A stretch of 64,000 nucleotides of DNA from contig NZ_FRAY01000010.1 of assembly GCF_900142475.1 (NCBI RefSeq), positions 1-64,000 on the forward strand. Direction: 5' to 3'. The notes under the pieces are model-generated. The model ran no database searches, was not told where the DNA came from, and saw only the letters and a program-made list of their open reading frames with translations. Positions 36,664-45,214 of this stretch are shown one piece after another. Made by a program: the position numbers and the translations under genes. This DNA is from Fibrobacter sp. UWH4 (GTDB lineage: Bacteria > Fibrobacterota > Fibrobacteria > Fibrobacterales > Fibrobacteraceae). Numbering within the stretch: position 1 is the first letter of the stretch; each line of letters begins with the position of its first letter.

Positions 36664-36692
36664 CCGCGGCACTTGCCGCAAGGAGAACCAAA

Positions 36693-37211
36693 ATGAAAAA
36701 ACTCGTTACACTTTTAACTGTCGCAGCGGCCCTTTTGTTTTCTGCTTGCGACTGCAACAAGGAGACACAAATGAAAATGGAAGAACTTATGGAAAAGCAG
36801 GCATTGAAGGAACTGGTGGACACCTTCTCGAATCTGGCCGACATGCGTGACACCAAGACCCAGAGCACGCTTTTTACCGAAGATGCCACCATGACTTCCA
36901 TTGTGGGCGGAAACGCTTCTACGCTCAAGGGGCGTGACGAAATCGAGAAAGCCTGCGCCAAGTTCCTCTCGTTGTTCGATATGGTTTACCATTCCAACGG
37001 CCAGCAGGTAGTGACTGTCGATGGCGACCGTGCCAAGGGCGTGTCTTATTGCACCGTGATGCTCATCGGGAAAAACGCGGAAGGCGTGCGCACGCAGAAT
37101 TTACAGGGAGTCCGTTATGAGGACGAATACCAAAAGATTGACGGCAAGTGGTATATCGCAAAACGCACTTCCCATTTTGAATGGTCCGATGTGCGCCCGG
37201 CGGGAAATTAA
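36693..37211 (+). CDS. SnoaL/NTF2-like lipoprotein
   Basis: The 172-residue protein carries a lipoprotein signal ending LLFSAC (Cys19). The mature part looks like a SnoaL-like NTF2-fold domain: ALKELVDTFSNLADMRDTKTQSTLFTEDATMTSIVGG, LKGRDEIEKACAKFL, GVSYCTVMLIG and the closing YEDEYQKIDGKWYIAKRTSHFEW. The family includes small-molecule binding proteins and isomerases; the ligand is unknown. It is the middle gene of the tetR-divergent operon. Confidence 0.88.
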   Translation: MKKLVTLLTVAAALLFSACDCNKETQMKMEELMEKQALKELVDTFSNLADMRDTKTQSTLFTEDATMTSIVGGNASTLKGRDEIEKACAKFLSLFDMVYHSNGQQVVTVDGDRAKGVSYCTVMLIGKNAEGVRTQNLQGVRYEDEYQKIDGKWYIAKRTSHFEWSDVRPAGN

Positions 37212-37225
37212 TAAGGAGAACCAAA

Positions 37226-38158
37226 ATGAACAAGACTGTTGCTATGATGCTTTCGACGGCGGCGCTGGCTGCTGCTGCGGGGACAGCCACCCCGAAGGTG
37301 AAACCTGTCACCATCCCGTTGAACGACGGGCGTGCCATTCCGCAGTTCGGGCTCGGCACTTACAATTCTTCGGTGGCCGAGGCGAAGGACGCATTGGCGG
37401 TGGCGCTCAAGCTTGGCTACAGGCACGTGGATACGGCTCACGCCTACCGTAACGAGCGTGGCGTCGGCGCTGCCGTGAAGGAGTCGGGAATCCCCCGCGA
37501 AGAAATCTGGATTACCTCCAAGCTCTGGCCCACGGATTACGACCACGGCAATGCGGCTGAATCTATCGACAAGATGCTGGAACGCCTGGGCGTGGATTAC
37601 ATCGACCTGGTTTACCTGCACCAGCCTGTGGGCGACTACATGGCGGGTTGGCGCGGCCTCGAAGAGGCGGTGAAGCAAGGCAAGATCAAGTCCATCGGGA
37701 TTTCGAACTTTGACATGGACGAGCGTGCTTTCGACGAAATCATCGCGAAGGCGAAAATCAGGCCCGCCATCGTGCAGATTGAACTGCACCCGTATGCGCA
37801 GCGCAAGGCCTTCCGCGAAAAGTGCAAGAAGCTCGGCATCGCGGTAGAAGGCTGGTTCCCGCTGGGCGGCACCGGCGGCAACGCAACCCTCTTTGGCGAC
37901 AAGACCATCAAGGAACTGGCGGCAAAGTACAAGAAGTCGCCCGCGCAGATTATCCTCCGCTGGCACGTGCAGGAAGGCTTCTCCACGATTCCCGGCGCCC
38001 GCAACCCGGATTACATCAAGGAAAACATCGAGGTCTATAACTTCAAGCTTTCCGAAGACGACATGAAAAAGATTCGCGGCCTCGACAAGGAAAAGCGCTT
38101 CTTTACTTCGACTCTCGCCGAAATCCAGCATTTCAAGGACTGGAATCCCGGCGACTAA
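37226..38158 (+). CDS. Exported aldo/keto reductase
   Basis: The 310-residue protein begins with a signal peptide (about 1-20, MNKTVAMMLSTAALAAAAG) followed by a complete aldo/keto reductase: Asp69/Tyr74 (YRHVDTAHAY), Lys99 (WITSKLWP), His132 (VYLHQPVG), and IPGARNPDYIKENIEVYNFKLSEDDM. The ATG at 37226 has AAGGAG eight bases upstream; a longer frame to 37181 would overlap the SnoaL gene. As with the lipoprotein reductase at 33215, export of an NADPH enzyme is unexpected. It ends the tetR-divergent operon. Confidence 0.92.
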   Translation: MNKTVAMMLSTAALAAAAGTATPKVKPVTIPLNDGRAIPQFGLGTYNSSVAEAKDALAVALKLGYRHVDTAHAYRNERGVGAAVKESGIPREEIWITSKLWPTDYDHGNAAESIDKMLERLGVDYIDLVYLHQPVGDYMAGWRGLEEAVKQGKIKSIGISNFDMDERAFDEIIAKAKIRPAIVQIELHPYAQRKAFREKCKKLGIAVEGWFPLGGTGGNATLFGDKTIKELAAKYKKSPAQIILRWHVQEGFSTIPGARNPDYIKENIEVYNFKLSEDDMKKIRGLDKEKRFFTSTLAEIQHFKDWNPGD

Positions 38159-38187
38159 GGGCCGTCATTGTCGCCGACCGTTTGCTC

Positions 38188-38256
38188 ACTATGCACTACA
38201 CGCATAGTGGGCATAAAAATTACGCATTACGCGGACGTCCTGAATTTATCTATATT
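38188..38256 (+). promoter_or_regulatory. LysR-box promoter B (exported flavodoxin)
   Basis: ACTATGC (38188-38194), ACTACAC, GCATAGTG (38202-38209) is a strong T-N11-A dyad. GGGCATAAAAA follows as in sites A and C. TATATT at 38251-38256 begins 49 nt after the GCATA half-site begins, the same distance as at sites A and C. The leader to the ATG at 38303 is about 40 nt. Confidence 0.8.
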
Positions 38257-38302
38257 ATAATCAACCGGTTCAAGGAAATTTTTAACGAAAAAGGCGGATT
38301 CT

Positions 38303-38863
38303 ATGAAAAAAATCACCTTGATTCTTTTATCACTTCTTCTAGGAGTCTCTATGGCAGCAGAAAAGAAAATCCTCGTTGTTTACTATTCCCGCGCCGATGA
38401 AAACTACACCGTCGGGAACATTTCCAAGGGCAATACCGAAATCATTGCCGAGATGATTGCGAAAAAGACGGGCGGCACGCTTTTGCATGTGGAACCCGCG
38501 AAGGAATACCCCAAGGGCTACGACGACTGCATCAACGTAGCCAAGAAGGAACTTGCGCAGGACGCGCGCCCGGCCATCAAGCCGGTGAACGTGAACCCCG
38601 AAGAATTCGACGAGATTTACGTCGGTTACCCGGTGTGGTGGGGTGAAATGCCCATGCCCATGTTCACCTTCTTCGAGAAGTATAACCTGAAGGGCAAGAC
38701 AATTCACCCGTTCGTGACTCACGAAGGCAGCGGCCTCTCGGGTGTTGCGCGCCTCAAGAAGGTGACCGGCGCGAACGTGACTCCCGGCCTTGCCATCTAC
38801 GGACACGTGGCCCAGAACGAACGCGACAAAGCCCAAAAGGAAGTCGATAAGTGGGTGAAGTAG
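38303..38863 (+). CDS. Exported flavodoxin-like protein
   Basis: The 186-residue protein starts with a signal peptide (about 1-18, LLSLLLGVSMA). The flavodoxin domain shows ILVVYYSRADENYTVGNISKGNTEIIAEMIAKKTG, VGYPVWWGEMPMPMFTFFEKY and FVTHEGSGLSGVARLKK, as in Flavodoxin_4-type proteins. It is preceded by LysR-box B. Its last 36 nt recur in diverged form at 58222-58257 and its last five codons in part at 53759-53776, which marks its 3' end as the left edge of the phosphate island. Confidence 0.92.
   Translation: MKKITLILLSLLLGVSMAAEKKILVVYYSRADENYTVGNISKGNTEIIAEMIAKKTGGTLLHVEPAKEYPKGYDDCINVAKKELAQDARPAIKPVNVNPEEFDEIYVGYPVWWGEMPMPMFTFFEKYNLKGKTIHPFVTHEGSGLSGVARLKKVTGANVTPGLAIYGHVAQNERDKAQKEVDKWVK
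38828..38863 (+). repeat. Left boundary repeat of the phosphate/phosphonate island (flavodoxin 3' end)
   Basis: These 36 nt encode the end of the flavodoxin (KAQKEVDKWVK, stop). The copy at 58222-58257 differs at five positions, four synonymous third bases plus TAG to CAG. The pst/phn/ppk/pho genes all lie between the two copies. Confidence 0.75.
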
Positions 38864-38979
38864 GCGGCTTGCGCCTCACTTAGGATTGCTAGTCCTCTTC
38901 TTCAATTCAGTCCAAGAGCTAGCTTTCTCTAAAATCGGCCTTGGAGAGAATGTCTCTGGCCTGTCCAATTTGCTTGAAT

Positions 38980-39008
38980 AAAAAAAAGAGATGAATCCTG
39001 TTCACCTC
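38980..39008 (-). terminator. Terminator of pstS
   Basis: Read on the minus strand, GAGGTGAA (39008-39001), loop CAGGA, TTCATCTC (38995-38988) forms an 8-bp stem with one G-U pair, followed by eight T (38987-38980). It lies 24 nt past the pstS stop. The remaining gap to the flavodoxin stop (38864-38979) shows no gene. Confidence 0.85.
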
Positions 39009-39031
39009 GTTTTCTTTTATGTAGCCTTTTT

Positions 39032-39913
39032 TTACTTTACATCATTCCACTTGCGGGTGAGGCCGGTGTAGATATCCCGCAGTTTTGCAAGGGAAATGTT
39101 GGAAATCTGGTTCTGCTTGTTGACAATCACGGCGATACCGTCCCGGGCGATGGTCTGAGGAGTCAGGGCTTCCAGTTCGCTGGGTTTCAGGTTGCGGCTA
39201 GCCATACCGATATCGCAGGTCCCTTCCTTGGCAGCCAGCATTCCCGAAGAGGAATCGTTGGTCTGGATTTCGATTTCCATTTCCGGGTTCAGGGCCATGT
39301 AGGCCTCCTTGAGCTTTTCCATGACCGGAGACACGCTGGAAGAGCCGGCAATGACGATCTTGCCCTTCAGCTTTTGGGCCTGGAACTTTTTGCCGTCGGA
39401 AACTCCGATGTAGCCGTTGCCTTCGATAATGGCCTGGCCGTCGGCGCTGAGAATAAAGTCCACGAAGTCCTTTACGGCGTCGTTCATCTTGCCCTTGGTG
39501 GCGATGTTGAAGGGACGGGCGATGGGGTACTTGGCGGCCTTGATGTTTTCCTTGGTGGGGGCGAATCCGTCAATGCTCAGGGCCTTCACGGAACCGTTCA
39601 GGGAACCTAGGGAAATGTAGCCGATGGCGTATTCGTTACCGGCTACGGAGCTCATGACACCCTGGGTGCCGTCGATGGTGATGGCTTCCTTGGTGGTATT
39701 GTCCTTTTTCTTTCCATCTTGCTTGATAAGGGTTCCCACCAGTTCGTTAAAGGCGTCCCGAGTGCCGGAACCAGCTTCTCGGGCGATGACGGAAATTTCA
39801 GGCTGCTTGGTGGTGGCGACTTCGACGTTCTTTTCGTTTTCTCCGTTGCAGGCTGCCGTAATACCCATTACAGCTAAACTAATTACACAAGCGGTTAAAG
39901 CCAGTTTTTTCAT
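39032..39913 (-). CDS. pstS: Phosphate-binding lipoprotein PstS, circularly permuted order
   Basis: The 293-residue lipoprotein (ITAAC, Cys22) binds phosphate for the PstCAB transporter. All PstS hallmarks are present but in altered order: the phosphate-contacting REAGSGTRDAFNELVG comes first (about 42-57), then AIGYISLGSLNGSVKALSIDGFAPT and ARPFNIATKG. The segment that normally opens PstS, GKIVIAGSSSVSPVMEKLKEAY, comes later, followed by DGIAVIVNKQN, and the protein ends at DIYTGLTRKWNDVK. The start at 39913 has AAGGAG upstream and is preferred to the longer frame to 39961. It is divergent from the porin-pstCAB-phoU operon, with Pho-box-like repeats between. Confidence 0.93.
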   Translation of the reverse strand: MKKLALTACVISLAVMGITAACNGENEKNVEVATTKQPEISVIAREAGSGTRDAFNELVGTLIKQDGKKKDNTTKEAITIDGTQGVMSSVAGNEYAIGYISLGSLNGSVKALSIDGFAPTKENIKAAKYPIARPFNIATKGKMNDAVKDFVDFILSADGQAIIEGNGYIGVSDGKKFQAQKLKGKIVIAGSSSVSPVMEKLKEAYMALNPEMEIEIQTNDSSSGMLAAKEGTCDIGMASRNLKPSELEALTPQTIARDGIAVIVNKQNQISNISLAKLRDIYTGLTRKWNDVK

Positions 39914-39966
39914 TCTTGATACTCCTTGGTTGGTTTTGAATGATGACCACAAGTTAGACAAGCTAT

Positions 39967-40013
39967 GTAAAGACCCAATAGCATGTAGGGTAAAATCTTT
40001 GTAAAGCCTTTAC
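39967..40013. promoter_or_regulatory. Pho-box-like repeats between pstS and the porin/pst operon
   Basis: GTAAAG (39967-39972), GTAAAA (39990-39995) and GTAAAG (40001-40006) occur, the last two starting 11 bp apart, followed by CTTTAC (40008-40013) in the opposite orientation. Read on the minus strand this gives CTTTAC-N5-TTTTAC. Similar 11-bp-phased half-sites precede the PiT gene. PhoB-family regulators bind 11-bp direct repeats, so this is the probable PhoB control region of pstS and perhaps of the porin operon. Confidence 0.6.
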
Positions 40014-40134
40014 TCCTCTTTTATTCGTTACAAGAACTTCTCAAATATTTTACTTCGACCCCTCTCCAGTTTTTACAATGACAATCTAAGTTGATGCCGT
40101 CATTCAAACAGGGCTTGGCCCAAAGGAGTTCAAA

Positions 40135-41151
40135 ATGACGATTAAGAAATCTTGCATCATCGCAGCTGTTGTTACCACTATCGGCATGGCTAGCGCCGCC
40201 GAAGAATCCAAGGCCAGCGGCTTTGACTTGACCGGAAATATTCAAACTCAGGCCTACAAGGCATTTTACGACAATGAAAAGGAAAACACTCTGGATAACT
40301 TCTGGTTTCGAGCCAATATCGGCGGAACGTACAGCTCCGAAGATTTCGATGCCAAGGTGACTATCCGCATGTACGCCCCCCACTTTAATGGAGGTGCAGA
40401 CAAGTTTCAGGCCGATACCTATTACGGAAATTACAAGTGGGCAACTTCCGGACTGAACTTGAAACTGGGTCACTGGAAGACGGATACGGAAGGTGCCGGC
40501 AACTTCGGTGCTTACCTGGACAAGAACCTTTCTAAGCGGGGCTTCCTCGCTCGTGACTATTCTCACGATGCCGTGGAGCTGGGCTGGAAAAAGGCCGGTA
40601 ACCAGCTGAACATAATGGTGGGTACCGATGACGAAAACTTCAACAAGGGTTACCTCCGCGTGAACGACGACTTGAAACTGGGAGATGCCCTGAAGCTCGG
40701 TCTGGGTTACCGTGCCAACGTGCTTGATCCGGTGCAGTATAGCGCTGTCCTTACCCATGTGGTGGATTTCCGGGCCCGGTACCAGGCCTCCAAGCAGCTG
40801 GCGGTATACGCCGAAGCAGCGGCCATCATGACCGGCGAAGACGACGAGGTAAATGCAGCCTCCATTGAAGCGGGCACTGCCGTAAAGCCCCTCTACGGTC
40901 AGGATACCCAGTACTTCCCGGTGTACGGTGGCGTGGAATTTCCTACCGGCGGCATTTTCGACAAGGCCTTTGCCGAAGTGGAATACGTCGCTAACCGTGA
41001 CGAACTGAACACCGATGCCGATGAATTGGGTTGGGCCGTAGGTTTTGTGAAAAAGATCGGTTCCCACGGAAAAATCCAGGCGACGGTCTATAGCGAAAAC
41101 GAAATGTCCGATGTAGGCTTCAGCGCCCGCCTCACGACTACCATCAAGTAA
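40135..41151 (+). CDS. Putative outer-membrane porin of the phosphate operon
   Basis: The 338-residue protein has a signal peptide (about 1-21) and a mature part rich in alternating beta-strands with aromatic girdles (FDLTGNIQTQAYKAFYDN, FWFRANIGGTYSSEDFDAKVTIRMYAPHF, LKLGLGYRANV, GKIQATVYSENEMSDVGFSARLTTTIK), as in porins of about 16 strands. AAAGGAG precedes the ATG. It heads the pstCAB-phoU operon (4 nt gap to pstC), so uptake of phosphate or phosphonate across the outer membrane is likely (inference). No clear homology to OprP/OprO was recognised. Confidence 0.8.
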   Translation: MTIKKSCIIAAVVTTIGMASAAEESKASGFDLTGNIQTQAYKAFYDNEKENTLDNFWFRANIGGTYSSEDFDAKVTIRMYAPHFNGGADKFQADTYYGNYKWATSGLNLKLGHWKTDTEGAGNFGAYLDKNLSKRGFLARDYSHDAVELGWKKAGNQLNIMVGTDDENFNKGYLRVNDDLKLGDALKLGLGYRANVLDPVQYSAVLTHVVDFRARYQASKQLAVYAEAAAIMTGEDDEVNAASIEAGTAVKPLYGQDTQYFPVYGGVEFPTGGIFDKAFAEVEYVANRDELNTDADELGWAVGFVKKIGSHGKIQATVYSENEMSDVGFSARLTTTIK

Positions 41152-41155
41152 TCCT

Positions 41156-42028
41156 ATGAAACTCAGTTTATCCAATCCATTTAAGGAACGGGCCGCATCC
41201 ACCATCTTCCTGGTCTCTGCGCTGGCAAGCATCCTGTTTGTGGCCCTGATCTGCGTGTTCCTTTTTGCAAATGGTGTCCCTGCCATTCTAAAGATAGGCG
41301 TTCCGGACTTTTTGTTCGGAAAGGAATGGGCCCCCACGGACGAGCCTGCGATCTACGGGATTTTCCCCATGATTCTTGGCAGCCTCTACGTGACCCTGGG
41401 TGCCCTTACCATCGGTGTCTCGGTGGGGCTCCTGTCGGCCATATTCCTGGCCCGGTTTTGCTCCGAAAGGCTTCACAGGACCCTGAAACCCGCCGTGGAA
41501 CTCCTGGCCGGCATTCCCTCGGTAATCTACGGCTTCTTTGGCCTGGTGGTTATCGTGCCCTTTGTGCGGCAGCACTTTGGCGGGAGCGGTTTCAGCATCT
41601 TGACGGCCTCGATCCTGCTCGGAATCATGATTTTACCGACCATCATTTCCGTTTCCGAAGCCGCCCTACGGGCGGTCCCCAACAGCTACTACGAAGGTTC
41701 CCTGGCTCTCGGGGCCACCCACGAAAGGAGCGTGTTCTTCACGGTACTTCCGGCGGCCACGTCGGGAATCGTGGCGGGCATTATCCTGGGCTTTGGCAGG
41801 GCTATTGGCGAAACCATGGCGGTGATTCTCGTGGCCGGTAACCAGGCCCGAATGCCCGACGGTATTCTCGGGGGTATCAGAACCTTGACCGCCAACATCG
41901 TGCTGGAAATGGGTTATGCCACGGACCTGCACCGTGAATCCCTCATTGCCACCGGCGTGGTGCTGTTCACCTTTATCCTCATTATCAACCTGCTGTTTTC
42001 CATTCTCAAGAAGAGGGTTATTAAATGA
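41156..42028 (+). CDS. pstC: Phosphate ABC transporter permease PstC
   Basis: This 290-residue inner-membrane permease has about six transmembrane segments. It shows the PstC-type features PAILKIGVPDFLFGKEWAPTDEPAIYGIFPMILGSLYVTLGAL, GIPSVIYGFFGLVVIVPF and the EAA loop EAALRAVPNSYYEGSLALGATHERSVFFTVLPAATSGIVAGIILGFGRAIGETMAV. The stop overlaps the pstA start (ATGA). It works with PstA, PstB and PstS in high-affinity phosphate import. Confidence 0.96.
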   Translation: MKLSLSNPFKERAASTIFLVSALASILFVALICVFLFANGVPAILKIGVPDFLFGKEWAPTDEPAIYGIFPMILGSLYVTLGALTIGVSVGLLSAIFLARFCSERLHRTLKPAVELLAGIPSVIYGFFGLVVIVPFVRQHFGGSGFSILTASILLGIMILPTIISVSEAALRAVPNSYYEGSLALGATHERSVFFTVLPAATSGIVAGIILGFGRAIGETMAVILVAGNQARMPDGILGGIRTLTANIVLEMGYATDLHRESLIATGVVLFTFILIINLLFSILKKRVIK

Positions 42029-42858
42029 TCGGATACTATAAGCGTTCGCCCCTTTCGCTGTTCCTGAGGATCCTCGTGACCCTGGCCATAGCTATTACGG
42101 TATGTTCCCTGGGGTTCCTGGTCCTCTATATATTGGTGAAGGGCATTCCTTTCCTGAAACCCTCCCTGTTTTCCCTGACCTATACTTCGGAGAACGTATC
42201 TTTCCTGCCCTCTATCCTGAATACGGTCATTATTGTGGCGGGTTCCCTCCTGGTGGCAGGCCCCCTGGGAATCTGTGCCGCCATCTATACGGTGGAATAC
42301 GCCCGTCGTGGAAACAAGATCGTGGGACTGGTGCGGCTCACTACCGAAACCCTTTCCGGAATCCCCTCCATTATCTACGGCCTTTTCGGAATGCTGTTCT
42401 TCGTGACCGCCCTGCATCTGGGATATTCCCTGGTCTCCGGTATCTTGACTATTTCCATCATGATTTTGCCCCTGGTCATGCGCACCACCGAAGAGGCCCT
42501 GCGGGCAGTTCCGGATAGCTATCGCGAAGGTTCCTACGGCCTTGGGGCAGGTAAGCTCCGTACGGTGTTGTCGGTAATATTGCCGGCGGCTGTTCCGGGA
42601 ATCCTTGCCGGCGTAATCCTTGCGGTGGGCCGCGTGGTAGGCGAAACTGCCGCCCTTATCTATACGGCAGGTACGGTGGCGGATTTCCCCAAGGGAATAT
42701 TCTCTTCGGGTAGGACCCTGTCTGTTCACATGTACGAACTTTCTCGAGAAGGTTTCCATACCGGCGAGGCCTACGCCACCTCGGTCATCCTCATTCTGGT
42801 GGTCCTTCTCATCAACTGGATTTCTAACAAATTTGCAAAGAAAATCGGGAAAACCTAA
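42025..42858 (+). CDS. pstA: Phosphate ABC transporter permease PstA
   Basis: The 277-residue permease has about six transmembrane segments. The family motif [19 protein letters not shown] and the EAA loop [55 protein letters not shown] are intact. The start overlaps the end of pstC by 4 nt and the stop overlaps the pstB start by one base (TAATG), indicating translational coupling in the operon. Confidence 0.96.
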   Translation: MIGYYKRSPLSLFLRILVTLAIAITVCSLGFLVLYILVKGIPFLKPSLFSLTYTSENVSFLPSILNTVIIVAGSLLVAGPLGICAAIYTVEYARRGNKIVGLVRLTTETLSGIPSIIYGLFGMLFFVTALHLGYSLVSGILTISIMILPLVMRTTEEALRAVPDSYREGSYGLGAGKLRTVLSVILPAAVPGILAGVILAVGRVVGETAALIYTAGTVADFPKGIFSSGRTLSVHMYELSREGFHTGEAYATSVILILVVLLINWISNKFAKKIGKT

Positions 42859-43616
42859 TGACCCCTAACGAAAAAATTTCTATTCGCGGCATGGACCTGT
42901 ACTACGGTAATTTCCATGCGCTGAAAGACGTGAACCTTAACATTATGCCCAACGAGATCATGGCCTTTATCGGGCCCTCCGGCTGCGGCAAGAGCACCCT
43001 GCTCAAGTCATTGAACCGTATGAACGATCTGGTGGAAGGTTGCAAGATTACGGGCCACATCCTCCTGGATGGTCAGGATATTTACGGGAAAATGGACCCC
43101 AACATTCTCCGGAAAAGGGTGGGCATGGTGTTCCAGAAACCCAATCCCTTCCCCATGAGCATCTACGACAACATCGCCTACGGCCCCAGGACCCACGGTA
43201 TCCGCAACAAGGCGGAACTGGACGAAATCGTGGAAAAGTCCCTGCGGAATTCCGGTGTGTGGGACGAACTGAAGGACCGCCTGAAAAAGAACGCTCTCGG
43301 TCTTTCCGGCGGTCAGCAGCAGAGGCTCTGCATAGCCCGTGCCCTGGCGGTTTCGCCGGAAGTGCTCCTGATGGATGAACCCACCAGCGCCCTGGACCCT
43401 ATTTCCACCTCCATTATCGAGGACCTGGTTCTGGAACTCAAGAAGGACTATACCATCGTCATGGTGACCCATAACATGCAGCAGGCCACCCGTGTTTCCG
43501 ACAGGACCGCCTTCTTCCTCTTGGGGGAAGTCATCGAAGTCAACAAGACAGAAACCCTGTTCTCGCTGCCCAAGGACAAGCGCACCGAGGACTACATTAC
43601 CGGGAGATTTGGATAA
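42858..43616 (+). CDS. pstB: Phosphate ABC transporter ATPase PstB
   Basis: The 252-residue ATPase has Walker [11 protein letters not shown]-loop region [19 protein letters not shown] (typical of PstB), signature LSGGQQQR, Walker [14 protein letters not shown] and the switch His in [13 protein letters not shown]. It energises PstCA. A diverged 72-nt fragment corresponding to 43443-43514 recurs at 53674-53745. The stop overlaps the phoU start by one base. Confidence 0.97.
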   Translation: MTPNEKISIRGMDLYYGNFHALKDVNLNIMPNEIMAFIGPSGCGKSTLLKSLNRMNDLVEGCKITGHILLDGQDIYGKMDPNILRKRVGMVFQKPNPFPMSIYDNIAYGPRTHGIRNKAELDEIVEKSLRNSGVWDELKDRLKKNALGLSGGQQQRLCIARALAVSPEVLLMDEPTSALDPISTSIIEDLVLELKKDYTIVMVTHNMQQATRVSDRTAFFLLGEVIEVNKTETLFSLPKDKRTEDYITGRFG

Positions 43617-44302
43617 TGAGAAACCGTTTTGATTCGCAACTGGAAGCCCTGAACAGGGGCATTATAGAAATGGGCGCCCTGGTGGAAGATTCCCTGAAGG
43701 CCTCCATCGACGCCTTGCTGGCCTTTGACCGCGAAACCGCCAAGAAAATTGTGGTGGGCGACAAGGAAATCGACCAGAAGATGAAGGAAATCGAGACCCT
43801 TTGCCTGCGGCTTTTGCTGAGCCAGCAGCCCGTAGCCCGGGACTTGCGCCTGATTTCTGCTTCCCTGAAAATGGTGGGGGACCTGGAACGCATTGGCGAT
43901 CAGGCTGCAGATATTGCCGAAATCGTGGCGGAGTGTACAGACCTGGATGGGGCTCCCCTGAAACTGGCCGCCATTCCGCCCATGGGCATTGACGTGCTTA
44001 AGATGCTGGCACAGAGTATCGATGCTTTTGTCCGTAAGGACTTGAAGCTGGCCAAGATTGTAATTGAAAGTGACGATGACGTTGATTTCCTTTTCCGCTC
44101 TGCCAAGCGGGAACTGGTGGAAACTATCAGGAAGACGGAAAGTGACGCCGAGAGCATTATCCATTCCATTATGATCGCCAAGTACCTGGAACGCATCGGC
44201 GACCACGCCATGAACGTAGCCCAGTGGGCCATCTTTGCAGAAACCGGTACTCATCACGGTGTCAGCCTCTTGAACGGGGTCGACGATTTCGATGATAAGT
44301 AA
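43616..44302 (+). CDS. phoU: Phosphate signalling regulator PhoU
   Basis: The 228-residue all-helical protein has two PhoU repeats: LNRGIIEMGALVEDSLKASIDALLAFDRETAKKIVVGDKEID and SIDAFVRKDLKLAKIVIESDDDVDFLF, with QPVARDLRLISASLKMVGDLERIGDQAADIAE and MIAKYLERIGDHAMNVAQW as the metal-binding E/D-rich helices. PhoU links PstSCAB activity to PhoR kinase inhibition when phosphate is plentiful. Last gene of the operon; PhoB and PhoR are encoded about 10 kb away on the other strand. Confidence 0.97.
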   Translation: MRNRFDSQLEALNRGIIEMGALVEDSLKASIDALLAFDRETAKKIVVGDKEIDQKMKEIETLCLRLLLSQQPVARDLRLISASLKMVGDLERIGDQAADIAEIVAECTDLDGAPLKLAAIPPMGIDVLKMLAQSIDAFVRKDLKLAKIVIESDDDVDFLFRSAKRELVETIRKTESDAESIIHSIMIAKYLERIGDHAMNVAQWAIFAETGTHHGVSLLNGVDDFDDK

Positions 44303-44309
44303 AAAAACT

Positions 44310-44375
44310 CCCGCGTAAGGTTTTACAAAGACCTTATAGTAAGATCATTGGAACTTTACGCGGGCAGTTTATATT
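44310..44375 (+). promoter_or_regulatory. Promoter and inverted repeat upstream of the phnX operon
   Basis: CCCGCGTAA (44310-44318) pairs with TTACGCGGG (44356-44364) around a 37-nt centre that contains TTTTACAAAGACC (44321-44333), similar to the Pho half-sites elsewhere in the window. The promoter is TTGGAA (44348-44353), 16-bp spacer, TATATT (44370-44375). The arrangement suggests phosphate-starvation control of the phosphonate and polyphosphate genes; the repeat might also act as a terminator of phoU. Confidence 0.6.
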
Positions 44376-44415
44376 TCGCTATGAAATCAGAATTGGTTTA
44401 GAGGTTACCATATAT

Positions 44416-45210
44416 ATGAAAAATCAGTCGGTACAAATGGTTGTCTTTGACTGGGCCGGAACGACGGTTGACTTTGGTTCACAAGCGCCCCTCCAGATAT
44501 TTGATAAGACGTTTAGGCATTTTGGACTCAAGTTTACTTTAGAAGAAATTGCGGGCCCTATGGGAATGGAAAAGAAGGACCATATCCGAGCCTTGCTTTC
44601 TTCTGCAGAAGGTCAGATGTTCTGGAAAATGGCACAGAGAAAAGAGTGGACTGAATCGGATATAGACCTTATTTACGAATGTTTTGGCGCCAATTTGAAA
44701 GCGGTGGTGAAGGATTACAGTCATGTGATAGACGGTGTTCCCGAAACAGTTCAGGCACTTCGTGAAAAGGGGCTAAAAATCGGAAGTACAACGGGCTACT
44801 CTTCTGAAATCATGGTGCCGATTCTTGCCCAGGCGAAAAAAGAAGGCTATAGTCCGGATTGCTATGTGACACCGGATATGTGCGGTTTTAGCCGCCCGAC
44901 TCCTTTTATGCTTTTCGAATGCATGAAACGCCTCCAGGTGTATCCGCCAAAATGCGTAGTCAAGGTGGGGGATACCCTGGTGGATATCGCCGAAGGGAAA
45001 AATGCCGGGGCCTGGTCGGTGGGGGTCTTGACTGGCTCCAGCGTGTTGGGTTTTTCCAAGGAACACTACGATGAACTTTCTAACGGAGAAATCTGGAATG
45101 CGAAGCGGGTGGCAGAACAAAAATTTTTCGATGCCGGTGCGGATTTCGTAATTGATTCTATATCGGACTTGCCGGAGCTTATAAAGCAAATCGATGAAAA
45201 ATTGAGGTAA
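44416..45210 (+). CDS. phnX: Phosphonoacetaldehyde hydrolase PhnX
   Basis: The 264-residue HAD-fold enzyme splits phosphonoacetaldehyde into acetaldehyde and phosphate. The nucleophile motif VVFDWAGTTVDFG (Asp12) and the Schiff-base Lys of the cap (MGMEKKDHIRALL, Lys53) are present, as are STTGYSSEIM, SRPTPFMLFECM and VGDTLVDIAEGKNAG. It heads an operon with an iron alcohol dehydrogenase and phosphonate transporter genes. The usual partner phnW (2-aminoethylphosphonate transaminase) is not in the window. Confidence 0.95.
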   Translation: MKNQSVQMVVFDWAGTTVDFGSQAPLQIFDKTFRHFGLKFTLEEIAGPMGMEKKDHIRALLSSAEGQMFWKMAQRKEWTESDIDLIYECFGANLKAVVKDYSHVIDGVPETVQALREKGLKIGSTTGYSSEIMVPILAQAKKEGYSPDCYVTPDMCGFSRPTPFMLFECMKRLQVYPPKCVVKVGDTLVDIAEGKNAGAWSVGVLTGSSVLGFSKEHYDELSNGEIWNAKRVAEQKFFDAGADFVIDSISDLPELIKQIDEKLR

Positions 45211-45214
45211 CTTT

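Noticed and set aside
38864-38979. A small gene or integrase remnant at the left island border
   Set aside because: No frame longer than about 30 codons with protein-like composition and no recombinase motifs; only minor hairpins.
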